Source: Porphyra umbilicalis
Lineage: Eukaryota; Rhodophyta; Bangiophyceae; Bangiales; Bangiaceae
Direction: 5' to 3'
DNA length: 64,000 bases
Assembly (NCBI GenBank): GCA_002049455.2
Contig: KV918771.1
Location: forward strand, 1-64,000
How positions within the stretch are numbered: the stretch's first letter is position 1; each line of letters opens with the position of its first letter. A model generated the notes under the pieces. That model was not told the origin of the DNA, ran no database searches, and was given only the letters and a program-made list of their open reading frames with translations. Of the stretch, positions 1 through 10,795 are shown in pieces. Made by a program: the position numbers and the translations under genes.

Positions 1-1750
1 CCCAAGAGGGAGAGGGTCGGCCGACACCGCGGTAACCGCGACGTAGGGGGTTTGGCGGGACACTGAGTCCGCGTGGCTGCTCGTCGGCCCCGCGCAGACG
101 GCGTCGGCCGCCCTCGGCCGCGTCGACGGTGCCCCCCCCCCCCCCCCCCCCGCCCTCCCCACTCTACCGCGCACAAAGCGCCACCGGCCGCTGGGCGTGT
201 GGGGTGTCGGGTGCCCCGTGCCCACCACCGGTGGCCACCGCGGCGCCGGAGCGGCTCATGGAGGTGCCCCCGCCGAGGGGCCGCCGACGGCGCCGCCGCC
301 GCCGCCGCCCGCCTCGCCGCCACCGGCCGCAGCCGCCTCGCAGCAGTGGCGGCGACGGCGCCACTGGCGCACCACGGCCGTGGCAGCTGCGGCAGCAGCA
401 GTGCCGCCCGACGCCGTCGCACCCGCCGCCGGCGGCCGGCGGACCCAGGCGGGCGAGCAGCGGCGGCAGTCTACGCCGCCCGCCACCCGTCGGCGCCAGG
501 GCCGAAACCGTCGCGGCCCCCGCCTCGTGCCCCCTGGTGCCGGCTGCCGCCACAGACGACGGGCGGCGCGTCCCCTCCGCCCCCCACGGCACGCAGCGCC
601 CCCACCATCGTTCCGGCGTCGGCGGGGGGTGGGGACGGCGGCGGTCACGGCACCGACGACCTTTGGCCGTCGTTTTGGGCGCTGGGGGGGGCCGGCGTAG
701 GACCCGGGGGGGGGGCGGGAACGCCCCCACCAGCGCCCGCGCGGCGGGCAGGTGCGTGCGGCAGCAGCGCCCCGTGCCGCCCGCCGGTGGCGGCGACGCA
801 ACGGCCGCGCGCGTCGGGGTGGCGGCTGTCTATCCCTCCCCGCCCCCCGCGCCCACCCCGGCGCCGGCGCCGTCGCCTCCCCGCGGGACAACACTGCGCT
901 TTCCAGGCGCGGGGGGGACCCACCGCCCGGTCGGCCGGCCCGCCGTCGGCCCGTGGCGTCATAGCGCACGACGTCGGTGGCCACGAAACCCCGAGCCGCG
1001 TCACCGACGGGCGGCGGGCGGCGCGCCGCCGCAACCGGCGGTAGCAGCGGTGGCCGCGGCGACGGCGGCAGCGGCAGCGGCAGCGGCAGCGGCAGCGGCA
1101 GAGGCGGCGGGAGTGGCGGCGGTCGGCGGCACGGCAAGTGCCAGCGGCGGCGGCGCCCACGCGCGCAGCCGCCGCACGGCGCCCGCAGCGTCGGCCGCGC
1201 ACCGCCATGGCGGTTCGGGGCAGCGGCGGGGCGGCGCCGGCACCGCCCGTCGGCAGCCGCAGTGGCGGGCGCGCACCCACGCGCCACGGCGCCGCCGCGG
1301 CGGCGCGTGGCGGCGGCCGCGCGGCCCCCGATCGCGACGCAACACTGGTGCGAGAGGGCGGAGTGGCGGCGCGCGCGGGTGGCGGGGGGGAAAGGGAGGG
1401 CGTCACCACTCCCTGCGGCGCTCGGCGGCGGCCGCCGCCTGTTGGGGCGGCGACCACCCCCCATTGACCGATGGGTCTGCTGGCTGCGCCGCGCGGGTGG
1501 GGGGGGGCGGGCGGGCGGTTGGAGGCGCGCCGTGCGCGCCGGGGGTGGGGGGGAAGTCGCACCAAGGGGGCGGAGCGCGCGTGCGAGCCGCCACCCCGCG
1601 TGGCTGCCGATGGGCGCGAAGGCGACGGTGACGGCGGGGTGTGGCGGGGGAGGGGGCCCTGCTACGTCGGGCGGCGTGTCTGCTCGGTGCGGACAGGGCC
1701 ATGACGCACGGGCGCGGGGTCGTGTGTCTTTGCTTGCTTGGACATTTTCA
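1..1750. other. GC-rich, stop-poor block (copy A)
   Basis: Very GC-rich sequence built from CGG, GCC and GGC simple repeats, a run of about 20 C near 130 and a GGCAGC repeat near 1070-1100. Frames of 300-590 codons are open on both strands, but their translations are Pro/Arg/Ala or Gly low complexity with no domain, so I call no gene. It is repeated at 6694-8446. Confidence 0.6.
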
Positions 1751-2378
1751 TGGCGCCTGTCGGGCGCCCCCCGTCTCCACGTTTCTAGAGTGACACGCTG
1801 TTGAGTTTGTCGGTTGCGCATGTGCCCTGTTGAATCGATGGGGCACACCGACATGGCGACAGCCAAGGCGGCCGCCGCTGCCCGCGTGGCTTTGGCCACT
1901 GGCCACGTCCCGGGGCCGGTGGTCGACGTGGGGAATGCGGCCGGGGGAGGCGGAGGTGGCGACGGTGGCTCGACCGGCGACAGACCAGACCAACGGCAGT
2001 GCCACAACGGTGGCGCGACCGACGGCACAGTCAACCGGCGGCAACGCCGTTGGTGGAGCCACCGTCGTCACCCCCGCCGCTGCCAGCACCGCCAGACGTG
2101 CGCACGGTCTCGCCGTGTGCCCCGAACGCGCGGGCAGCGCACCACCAGCGGCGCTGGCAAAACACATGCCATGGGGTTTTTCGGTGTGCTGGGAACGAAA
2201 TCAACATCTGAAGCCTCGAAGCGAGACGAGTTTTGTTGTGCTGTGTCGTGCGTGCCCTTGTGAGCTGGTAAATATGAAATCCGATGACGATCACCAGAAC
2301 TCATGACGAGCCACTGACACTCACTGATTCGTCATCGGTTCGTTCGTGTCAAACCCTCTTTGCCACGTTGTGCCGAAC
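1751..2378. other. Intergenic stretch, no gene recognised (copy A)
   Basis: Composition falls toward average after about 2150. Short frames on both strands (for example 1814-2263 on +) have no recognisable content. The sequence recurs at 8447-9074. It ends at the TA dinucleotide into which the 2381-4034 element inserted. Confidence 0.5.
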
Positions 2379-2380
2379 TA

Positions 2381-4034
2381 AAGTCTATCTCATCTTATTA
2401 GTCCTATGGAAAAACGGCTCTGGTTTCGGCGCATGTACATCAATCGACCCCAAACTTCGTAGACGTATCAGAGGGTGGCCCTCGGGTCCTCAGAAGAAAA
2501 AACGGAGCACGAAGCGCAGCACATCCCACCCGTTGATGCCCACTTCCGCATTCGTATCGATCAGGGGCATCCGATCCGCCCGATTCTCGACAGCACCCGA
2601 TTTATGACTGACCAAATCGGGAGGAACGCAAGGACAGGGAGGCTACGTTTTCAGCCTCGTGAGCGAGATCTCGTGATGCTGCACAGATAAGGAGCAAGGA
2701 CGGTGACTGCTGACCAAAGGAAAAGAATTCTCGGTGAACAAGTATCTGAGAAGCGTCAGCCATATCAACTTACTGGCAGCGGCCTCCGACTAATGTGGAC
2801 AGCTGGACGCCCACCGGCGTCAGCGGCATGCTGCCCTGGCTGTCGGCGCCGGCTGCCACCGCCCCCGCACGCACGCCGTCTCAGCGCAGTGCCGCCTCCG
2901 TTCCCTGCCCCCCCCCCCCCCCACCCGCCCACGCTCGGGCCCTTCTGGTGGTGGGCCGGCGCGGTTGGCCCGTGCCGGCTGTTGGGTCCGCAACGGGGCG
3001 GTGGATGTAGGCGCGGTGGCGGATACGGTTGTGATCGCAGCGCCGCCGCCGGCAGCGGCGGGTGCAGCCTTAGCGCTGACTCCGCTTGCCACGGCGGGTG
3101 CGGTGCACGCGACCACGTCGGCGGTTGAAGCACGCCCGTCGCCGGCGGCATCAGCCGCCGCGCTGAAGTGCAGTGCGGCGCTCGTCGCCGCCGGCGCGAC
3201 GCTCGTCATCGCCGACGCAAAGCAACTGCAGTTGCGGAGCAGCTGTTCCCCCAACCCCCCCCCACCCCCCCCCGCCCCCCCCCGCATAGCGCTCCCCGGC
3301 GCCGCCGTTGCTTTTCTGGAGCGAATAGTCCGCTTCGGCCATCGGTGCAGTGGCACACACACGCTGCCCGACGACGGCGACCACGGGAGGCACGACAGCG
3401 ACGGCGGGGGAAGGGTGGGGGGGTAGGTGTTCGATGGCGCTTGAGCCACTCAGAGTGGCTTTCGAGGGCATTCCTGGATTTAATTTGGGAGTGCCCATGC
3501 ACAGGCGCTCATTGGCTACTGACGAAGTGCGCGACTCGATGGACTGCCGGATCTCGTGAGATCGAAACTCAACAGTTGCGCAAGAGATCGCACTTCTGAA
3601 TAAGCGAACTTTTAAGTAGCCTCCCAATGTCAGGGGATCGCTGCAACAAAACGCTTACGCTTCTTCTCGACATACTCTGTATGGACGTCTACCTTCGGCC
3701 AGTGGGATTGGAGCGCTGCGCAGAATAGTGCACTCGAATGCACGAGGTATGTGAACATGGGACAAATGCGAGAAACGGTGCTGTGACCTCGTGCGGCTCG
3801 CCCAGTGTGCCGGAAGGCCTGAAAACGATGCGTCTGAGCCGTATCTTTTCGACATAGGTGTGCCGTTGAAGGGCTTCCTACAGAAGAATGCGTACCATTT
3901 CTTGCAGTAAACAGGTTTGGGGGGTCTCTATCCCTTGTGTGAAGACTGCTTGTCATTTGCGGTCGTAGCGGCGGAGTTCTGGTCTCTCCAAAAAAAGTGC
4001 GGTTCTCAGAGGACTAATAGAGTGAGACAGACTT
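2381..4034. mobile_element. TA-flanked inverted-repeat DNA transposon (Tc1/mariner-like target)
   Basis: The element is present in duplication copy A and missing from copy B, where the sequence runs straight across the site at 9075-9076. Its ends are inverted repeats of about 24 bp with 20 matches, starting AAGTCTATCTCATC at 2381 and, in reverse complement, AAGTCTGTCTCACT at 4034. A TA stands on each side (2379-2380 and 4035-4036), and copy B has a single TA. A TA target duplication is known for Tc1/mariner-type elements. Inside is a GC-rich core (about 2820-3425) flanked by ordinary-composition arms. No transposase is recognisable, so it is presumably non-autonomous. Superfamily assignment rests only on the TA target. 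Confidence 0.88.
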
Positions 4035-4178
4035 TAGGCACACCGTTTGTCCAAGTCCGCACTCGGATTCCGTCGTGCTGGGCCGTCCAGGGTTCCGCTC
4101 TCTGGTGGCAGGCAAGGAGGCAGGATACATAAGGGATCCCTTGGCACCCAAGGCCTGCCTTGACCAGCCTTGGTAGGC

Positions 4179-4185
4179 TATAAAA
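4179..4185 (+). promoter_or_regulatory. TATA box of ubiquitin-like gene, copy A
   Basis: TATAAAA lies 180 bases upstream of the ATG at 4365, and the spacer is pyrimidine-rich with CTCGTC and CTCACGTCTCC segments, as expected of a 5' untranslated leader. The same box is at 9219 in copy B. Confidence 0.6.
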
Positions 4186-4364
4186 GGCCTTGTTCTCGTC
4201 TGTATCCTTGACTCTTTCCTGCACAACAGGTACACAACCAACTCGACCTCTCACGTCTCCACACACGAGCTGCGACCTACCCATCAGAGCTGCGCCACAC
4301 ACCACACGACGCGCCTACCCCTTCTCGCACTTTGTAACCTCGTCTGCCTCAAGAGGTGGCAGCA

Positions 4365-4601
4365 ATGAGCTCCACGCCCGCCGGACAATGCACCGTAGAG
4401 ATTAGCGGCGCAGGGGACGTCGTCGAGCACCCGATGAATCTCAATGATACGGTCAAAGACATTCTTGACCTTGTGAGTACCGACGAAAAGAAATATGGAA
4501 CACTTTACAAGGACGGCGAGGACGAGCCTCGCGGCGACACCGAGTCGTTGAGTGATCTGGGCGCTACAGCAGGTACAAAGCTTGAAGTCAGGGTGCAGTA
4601 G
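4365..4601 (+). CDS. Small ubiquitin-fold protein, copy A
   Basis: This encodes 78 residues from the first ATG. The order of elements fits the ubiquitin beta-grasp fold. A strand CTVEISG near residues 9-15 is followed by a turn and second strand, then helix DTVKDILDLV near 28-37, then TLYKDGEDEPRGD, which corresponds to the ubiquitin segment carrying the fourth strand. SLSDLGATAGTKLEVRV supplies the last turn and strand. The protein ends at VQ, without the C-terminal Gly-Gly needed for conjugation, so it is more likely a free-standing ubiquitin-like domain than a modifier. The fold call is by eye from strand and helix pattern. It has its own TATA box, no introns and an identical second copy at 9405-9641. 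A hAT MITE begins 72 bases after the stop. Its function is unknown. Confidence 0.7.
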   Translation: MSSTPAGQCTVEISGAGDVVEHPMNLNDTVKDILDLVSTDEKKYGTLYKDGEDEPRGDTESLSDLGATAGTKLEVRVQ

Positions 4602-4672
4602 TCTTCACCAAAATCGAAGGTTGTGAACAGCGCGAAGGGCGCTGCCAAGGGCGTCGTTAAGGGCGTTGATAG

Positions 4673-5436
4673 TAGGCTTGTTGAGTGCGCCCCGATTTTC
4701 GGGGCGCTGGTGCATAATGCGCCCCTGAGCGCCCTTTGAGCGCTCAGTGCGCCCTGAGCGCCCCTCGAGCGCCCGTTGTAGCACCTATAAATGTTCAGGT
4801 AGCCCCCTCTTGTTCTTACGTTTTGACTGTGCTTCGTGGAAACTAGCGACCATCTGTGAATTTCTCTATGCATGTGAAAGAAGGACTGTTGACGGTCATC
4901 CGCAAGCCCCAATGTGTCTGCGTGCCGCCCACAGCGGCAGCTCCCAAGGACAAACAAGAGAACAGCTGAATATGTTCCAGGTGGTGATGTAGACAACCAG
5001 ACCGTCCGGCCATGAGGACAAGAAACACACGCACACCATACACAGTCACGCCGACCTATTCACGTTTGCAGCCTTAACCAAGTAGATATCCTTGCCAAAG
5101 ATGTCTCGCAGTCGTGGGAGGTGGTTGAGAAGGATGCTGCTGCTCTGGCGCCAAGACGAGGGCCATCGCTGCTGCCATGGCCACCTCCTGACGGGCCCTT
5201 CCCGCCTTACCGCTGGGGCACCTGCAGCCAGGGCTGCGCGCCCATAGAGGCTGCAGACAGAGTCGTCGGGCACTCGGTCGACCACGTAGTTAAAATGTTA
5301 TGACAATTATTATTCAGAGCGCTCATCAAAGCGCCCAGGAAACCGTGGGCGCTGGGCGCTCGAGCGCCCTCTGAGCGCCCATTGAGCGCCTAAAATGCGC
5401 CCAAAAAGAGCACCCTGGGCGCACTCAACAACCCTA
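4673..5436. mobile_element. hAT-type MITE, complete, 764 bp
   Basis: Terminal inverted repeats of 20 bp with 19 matches start TAGGCTTGTTGAG at the left and TAGGGTTGTTGAG at the right end read inward. They are flanked by a perfect 8-bp direct duplication, GTTGATAG, at 4665-4672 and 5437-5444. An 8-bp duplication with TAGGG-like ends is the known hAT signature. The subterminal 100-130 bp on each side are packed with GAGCGCC/GGCGCTC motifs, which look like repeated transposase-binding sites. No coding region is recognisable, so it would depend on an enzyme supplied elsewhere. Confidence 0.92.
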
Positions 5437-6693
5437 GTTGATAGGACGTTGTGAGGGCGGACGCCCGCCCGCGCCCCTTGCGCCCCGCACGAAAAGGGCG
5501 TCATTAGGGCGTCTCTTGCAAGAATGTGAAATTCAATTAGTTCCACCAGTGGGGGCCTATTTTGTTAATATCAGCCCTGTCCTTGCGTCCCATCGGATTC
5601 GCATCGGATCGCGAATGGGGGGTGGAATCGCCGATCGGTCCGAAAGGTAGCCCCCTTTTGTCCGACGCTAGTTTTTTTCCACCTACCCCCCACGGGCCCC
5701 TGCCGGCACCCGCCCCCAATTCGCCGTCGATCGCCTTCGACACACCCTTGACATTGATTTCAATGGCCACCGCCCCCAGAACTCCCTGGCGTAGCGCTCC
5801 CCGGGAGCCTGCCACGTGCCGCGCACCATGGCGCTCCCTGTCCCCTCTCCCCCACTGCTGCGGCCCCCCGATGGTCGTTACCCCCCGTTGCCCCCCCGGC
5901 GCCGTCACGGACATGGCGGTCGCTGTGTCGGGCGACGGCTGCTTCCTCTTCCTACTCCACCTCCTAGCAGCCACCTGGAGGTGGAGGACTCCCGATGGGG
6001 AGGGGGGAGCCCGGGCGGGGGCTCTGACTTGGGGCTTCTTTTGTCCGTCTCCCGCCGCGCCCCCCTTCTCCCCTAACACAGCCACTGAGGTGACCGCCGT
6101 TGTGGACGGCGCTGGTCTTGGCTGCGGCGGGGCCGCCGAGGCCCTCGGATGGCCGGCTACCGCTGACTCCGCAGTCGCCCCAATCCCCCCCCCCGCGGTG
6201 GGCGCTGGCGTCGGCCAGCCGATCTCGTCGCACGGCGCCGCCGCCGCGTCGGTCACGCTGACCGGCGCGCCGTACGACGCCTCGCTGGTCCCCGCCTGGG
6301 TGCCGTTGCACCCCCCCTCCGCCGATGGGGGGGGGTGCTGTCGACCCCCGCCTCGCCACTGCTGCTGCTGCTGCCCGCTACCACAAAGAAGCCGCCCGCC
6401 CGCCTCGAGTTCGCCGCTATGAGCGGCGCCGCCGCGCTCGGCGCCCTGCCCCCCGCCGCCGCCGCGGCCGCCGTCTTTGACGCGTTGGCCGCCCTCCCCG
6501 TGTCGGCCCTCTTCCCCGCTTCCCCCGCCGCGTCCGCCGCGGCCGCTGCCGCTTTTGTGCCGCCCCCGGTGGTGCGCTCTGTGTACGCCGCGCGGACGGC
6601 CTACGGGTTGGCGTCCGAGTGGGGGGAGGGGTGGGGGAAGTCGAACCGCCCACGTCGGCGTGTGAAGGGGGTGGAAAGGGGGAGGGGGGGCCT
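5437..6693. other. GC-rich spacer between duplication copies
   Basis: There is no match to this stretch elsewhere in the window. From about 5690 it is GC-rich with C runs. Frames of up to 460 codons are open on both strands, but translations are low complexity without motifs. It could be the start of duplication copy B (its counterpart would lie left of position 1) or a true spacer. Confidence 0.5.
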
Positions 6694-8446
6694 CCCAAGA
6701 GGGAGAGGGTCGGCCGACACCGCGGTAACCGCGACGTAGGGGGTTGGCGGGACACTGAGTCCGCGTGGCTGCTCGTCGGCCCCGCGCAGACGGCGTCGGC
6801 CGCCCTCGGCCGCGTCGACGGTGCCCCCCCCCCCCCCCCCCCCCCGCCCTCCCCACTCTACCGCGCACAAAGCGCCACCGGCCGCTGGGCGTGTGGGGTG
6901 TCGGGTGCCCCGTGCCCACCACCGGTGGCCACCGCGGCGCCGGAGCGGCTCATGGAGGTGCCCCCGCCGAGGGGCCGCCGACGGCGCCGCCGCCGCCGCC
7001 GCCCGCCTCGCCGCCACCGGCCGCAGCCGCCTCGCAGCAGTGGCGGCGACGGCGCCACTGGCGCACCACGGCCGTGGCAGCTGCGGCAGCAGCAGTGCCG
7101 CCCGACGCCGTCGCACCCGCCGCCGGCGGCCGGCGGACCCAGGCGGGCGAGCAGCGGCGGCAGTCTACGCCGCCCGCCACCCGTCGGCGCCAGGGCCGAA
7201 ACCGTCGCGGCCCCCGCCTCGTGCCCCCTGGTGCCGGCTGCCGCCACAGACGACGGGCGGCGCGTCCCCTCCGCCCCCCACGGCACGCAGCGCCCCCACC
7301 ATCGTTCCGGCGTCGGCGGGGGGTGGGGACGGCGGCGGTCACGGCACCGACGACCTTTGGCCGTCGTTTTGGGCGCTGGGGGGGGCCGGCGTAGGACCCG
7401 GGGGGGGGGCGGGAACGCCCCCACCAGCGCCCGCGCGGCGGGCAGGTGCGTGCGGCAGCAGCGCCCCGTGCCGCCCGCCGGTGGCGGCGACGCAACGGCC
7501 GCGCGCGTCGGGGTGGCGGCTGTCTATCCCTCCCCGCCCCCCCGCGCCCACCCCGGCGCCGGCGCCGTCGCCTCCCCGCGGGACAACACTGCGCTTTCCA
7601 GGCGCGGGGGGGACCCACCGCCCGGTCGGCCGGCCCGCCGTCGGCCCGTGGCGTCATAGCGCACGACGTCGGTGGCCACGAAACCCCGAGCCGCGTCACC
7701 GACGGGCGGCGGGCGGCGCGCCGCCGCAACCGGCGGTAGCAGCGGTGGCCGCGGCGACGGCGGCAGCGGCAGCGGCAGCGGCAGCGGCAGCGGCAGAGGC
7801 GGCGGGAGTGGCGGCGGTCGGCGGCACGGCAAGTGCCAGCGGCGGCGGCGCCCACGCGCGCAGCCGCCGCACGGCGCCCGCAGCGTCGGCCGCGCACCGC
7901 CATGGCGGTTCGGGGCAGCGGCGGGGCGGCGCCGGCACCGCCCGTCGGCAGCCGCAGTGGCGGGCGCGCACCCACGCGCCACGGCGCCGCCGCGGCGGCG
8001 CGTGGCGGCGGCCGCGCGGCCCCCGATCGCGACGCAACACTGGTGCGAGAGGGCGGAGTGGCGGCGCGCGCGGGTGGCGGGGGGGAAAGGGAGGGCGTCA
8101 CCACTCCCTGCGGCGCTCGGCGGCGGCCGCCGCCTGTTGGGGCGGCGACCACCCCCCATTGACCGATGGGTCTGCTGGCTGCGCCGCGCGGGTGGGGGGG
8201 GGCGGGCGGGCGGTTGGAGGCGCGCCGTGCGCGCCGGGGGTGGGGGGGGAAGTCGCACCAAGGGGGCGGAGCGCGCGTGCGAGCCGCCACCCCGCGTGGC
8301 TGCCGATGGGCGCGAAGGCGACGGTGACGGCGGGGTGTGGCGGGGGAGGGGGCCCTGCTACGTCGGGCGGCGTGTCTGCTCGGTGCGGACAGGGCCATGA
8401 CGCACGGGCGCGGGGTCGTGTGTCTTTGCTTGCTTGGACATTTTCA
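6694..8446. other. GC-rich, stop-poor block (copy B)
   Basis: Repeat of the block at 1-1750, including the C run and the GGCAGC repeat. Open frames shift between the copies because the C, G and other homopolymer lengths differ, which argues against conserved coding. Confidence 0.6.
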
Positions 8447-9074
8447 TGGCGCCTGTCGGGCGCCCCCCGTCTCCACGTTTCTAGAGTGACACGCTGTTGA
8501 GTTTGTCGGTTGCGCATGTGCCCTGTTGAATCGATGGGGCACACCGACATGGCGACAGCCAAGGCGGCCGCCGCTGCCCGCGTGGCTTTGGCCACTGGCC
8601 ACGTCCCGGGGCCGGTGGTCGACGTGGGGAATGCGGCCGGGGGAGGCGGAGGTGGCGACGGTGGCTCGACCGGCGACAGACCAGACCAACGGCAGTGCCA
8701 CAACGGTGGCGCGACCGACGGCACAGTCAACCGGCGGCAACGCCGTTGGTGGAGCCACCGTCGTCACCCCCGCCGCTGCCAGCACCGCCAGACGTGCGCA
8801 CGGTCTCGCCGTGTGCCCCGAACGCGCGGGCAGCGCACCACCAGCGGCGCTGGCAAAACACATGCCATGGGGTTTTTCGGTGTGCTGGGAACGAAATCAA
8901 CATCTGAAGCCTCGAAGCGAGACGAGTTTTGTTGTGCTGTGTCGTGCGTGCCCTTGTGAGCTGGTAAATATGAAATCCGATGACGATCACCAGAACTCAT
9001 GACGAGCCACTGACACTCACTGATTCGTCATCGGTTTGTTCGTGTCAAACCCTCTTTGCCACGTTGTGCCGAAC
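8447..9074. other. Intergenic stretch, no gene recognised (copy B)
   Basis: Counterpart of 1751-2378. The boundary at 9075-9076 is the uninterrupted TA target, which shows the ancestral state of the site carrying the 2381-4034 element. Confidence 0.5.
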
Positions 9075-9218
9075 TAGGCACACCGTTTGTCCAAGTCCGC
9101 ACTCGGATTCCGTCGTGCTGGGCCGTCCAGGGTTCCGCTCTCTGGTGGCAGGCAAGGAGGCAGGATACATAAGGGATCCCTTGGCACCCAAGGCCTGCCT
9201 TGACCAGCCTTGGTAGGC

Positions 9219-9225
9219 TATAAAA
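9219..9225 (+). promoter_or_regulatory. TATA box of ubiquitin-like gene, copy B
   Basis: TATAAAA 180 bases upstream of the ATG at 9405, identical in context to the box at 4179. Confidence 0.6.
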
Positions 9226-9404
9226 GGCCTTGTTCTCGTCTGTATCCTTGACTCTTTCCTGCACAACAGGTACACAACCAACTCGACCTCTCACGTCTCC
9301 ACACACGAGCTGCGACCTACCCATCAGAGCTGCGCCACACACCACACGACGCGCCTACCCCTTCTCGCACTTTGTAACCTCGTCTGCCTCAAGAGGTGGC
9401 AGCA

Positions 9405-9641
9405 ATGAGCTCCACGCCCGCCGGACAATGCACCGTAGAGATTAGCGGCGCAGGGGACGTCGTCGAGCACCCGATGAATCTCAATGATACGGTCAAAGAC
9501 ATTCTTGACCTTGTGAGTACCGACGAAAAGAAATATGGAACACTTTACAAGGACGGCGAGGACGAGCCTCGCGGCGACACCGAGTCGTTGAGTGATCTGG
9601 GCGCTACAGCAGGTACAAAGCTTGAAGTCAGGGTGCAGTAG
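9405..9641 (+). CDS. Small ubiquitin-fold protein, copy B
   Basis: Identical in protein sequence to the 78-residue product of 4365-4601, with the same promoter box, leader and downstream MITE. The two genes could give a dosage effect, or one copy could be silent. Nothing in the sequence distinguishes them except that copy A has a transposon about 330 bases upstream of the ATG (ending at 4034), whereas copy B keeps the uninterrupted upstream region. If either promoter were affected it would be the one in copy A. Confidence 0.7.
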   Translation: MSSTPAGQCTVEISGAGDVVEHPMNLNDTVKDILDLVSTDEKKYGTLYKDGEDEPRGDTESLSDLGATAGTKLEVRVQ

Positions 9642-9712
9642 TCTTCACCAAAATCGAAGGTTGTGAACAGCGCGAAGGGCGCTGCCAAGGGCGTCGTTAA
9701 GGGCGTTGATAG

Positions 9713-10467
9713 TAGGCTTGTTGAGTGCGCCCCGATTTTCGGGGCGCTGGTGCATAATGCGCCCCTGAGCGCCCTTTGAGCGCTCAGTGCGCCCTGAGCG
9801 CCCCTCGAGCGCCCGTTGTAGCACCTATAAATGTTCAGGTAGCCCCCTCTTGTTCTTACGTTTTGACTGTGCTTCGTGGAAACTAGCGACCATCTGTGAA
9901 TTTCTCTATGCATGTGAAAGAAGGACTGTTGACGGTCATCCGCAAGCCCCAATGTGTCTGCGTGCCGCCCACAGCGGCAGCTCCCAAGGACAAACAAGAG
10001 AACAGCTGAATATGTTCCAGGTGGTGATGTAGACAACCAGACCGTCCGGCCATGAGGACAAGAAACACACGCACACCATACACAGTCACGCCGACCTATT
10101 CACGTTTGCAGCCTTAACCAAGTAGATATCCTTGCCAAAGATGTCTCGCAGTCGTGGGAGGTGGTTGAGAAGGATGCTGCTGCTCTGGCGCCAAGACGAG
10201 GGCCATCGCTGCTGCCATGGCCACCTCCTGACGGGCCCTTCCCGCCTTACCGCTGGGGCACCTGCAGCCAGGGCTGCGCGCCCATAGAGGCTGCAGACAG
10301 AGTCGTCGGGCACTCGGTCGACCACGTAGTTAAAATGTTATGACAATTATTATTCAGAGCGCTCATCAAAGCGCCCAGGAAACCGTGGGCGCTGGGCGCT
10401 CGAGCGCCCTCTGAGCGCCCATTGAGCGCCTAAAATGCGCCCAAGAAGAGCGCCCTGGGCGCACTCA
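9713..10467. mobile_element. hAT-type MITE, right end truncated
   Basis: Copy of the 4673-5436 element with the left duplication GTTGATAG at 9705-9712 intact. The last nine bases of the right inverted repeat and the right-hand duplication are missing, and unrelated sequence starts at 10468. It is therefore probably no longer mobilisable. Confidence 0.85.
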
Positions 10468-10795
10468 GAGCAAACCAAACAATGAAGGACTAACGAAACG
10501 TGTCTCCATTATTGCGGCCACGTGTTTATATTCGCTTATTGGTCCACAAACCACGGTCTTGTCAATATTTTGGTGCCCTAACGAATATCACACACGACAA
10601 TCAATTTAGGTAAGTTCATCTCGCTCCGAAAGTCCAGGCGACACAATAGGGGACCCATGTTCTATTCGAAGGCAAAAAAGGCCCCAATTCAGGACACAAG
10701 GACTATGCTAGACGCCCTCCCATTGCCTGATTGGGTGATGAAAAGGATCCAACACGTGTCCCAGTAACTGTGACTACGGCAAAAGTCGACCGTGA
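10468..10795. other. Intergenic, upstream of Harbinger remnant
   Basis: More AT-rich than its surroundings. It may contain the 5' part of the PIF/Harbinger element, but I find no convincing terminal inverted repeat or reading frame in it. Confidence 0.4.

Larger units (their letters stand above)
1..5427. repeat. Segmental duplication, copy A
   Basis: This stretch matches 6694-10467 almost base for base in two blocks. Positions 1-2380 match 6694-9076 (offset 6693 to 6696, shifting at short homopolymer indels), and 4035-5427 match 9075-10467 (offset 5040). Copy A has 1656 extra bases at 2381-4036, explained by a transposon. The left limit lies outside the window. The right limit of the match falls inside the terminal repeat of a hAT MITE, which is complete here and cut short in copy B, so copy A carries the more original right end. 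Confidence 0.95.
6694..10467. repeat. Segmental duplication, copy B
   Basis: Second copy of 1-5427, lacking the 1656 bases that hold the TA-flanked transposon. Differences by eye are few, mostly homopolymer length changes such as the G run near 6741 and the C run near 6823. The match stops at 10467, nine bases short of the end of the hAT MITE. Confidence 0.95.

Noticed and set aside
256..2034. 592-codon minus frame and 500-codon plus frame in the first GC-rich block
   Set aside because: Both strands are open because stops are rare, translations are low complexity, and frames change between the two duplication copies at homopolymer runs.
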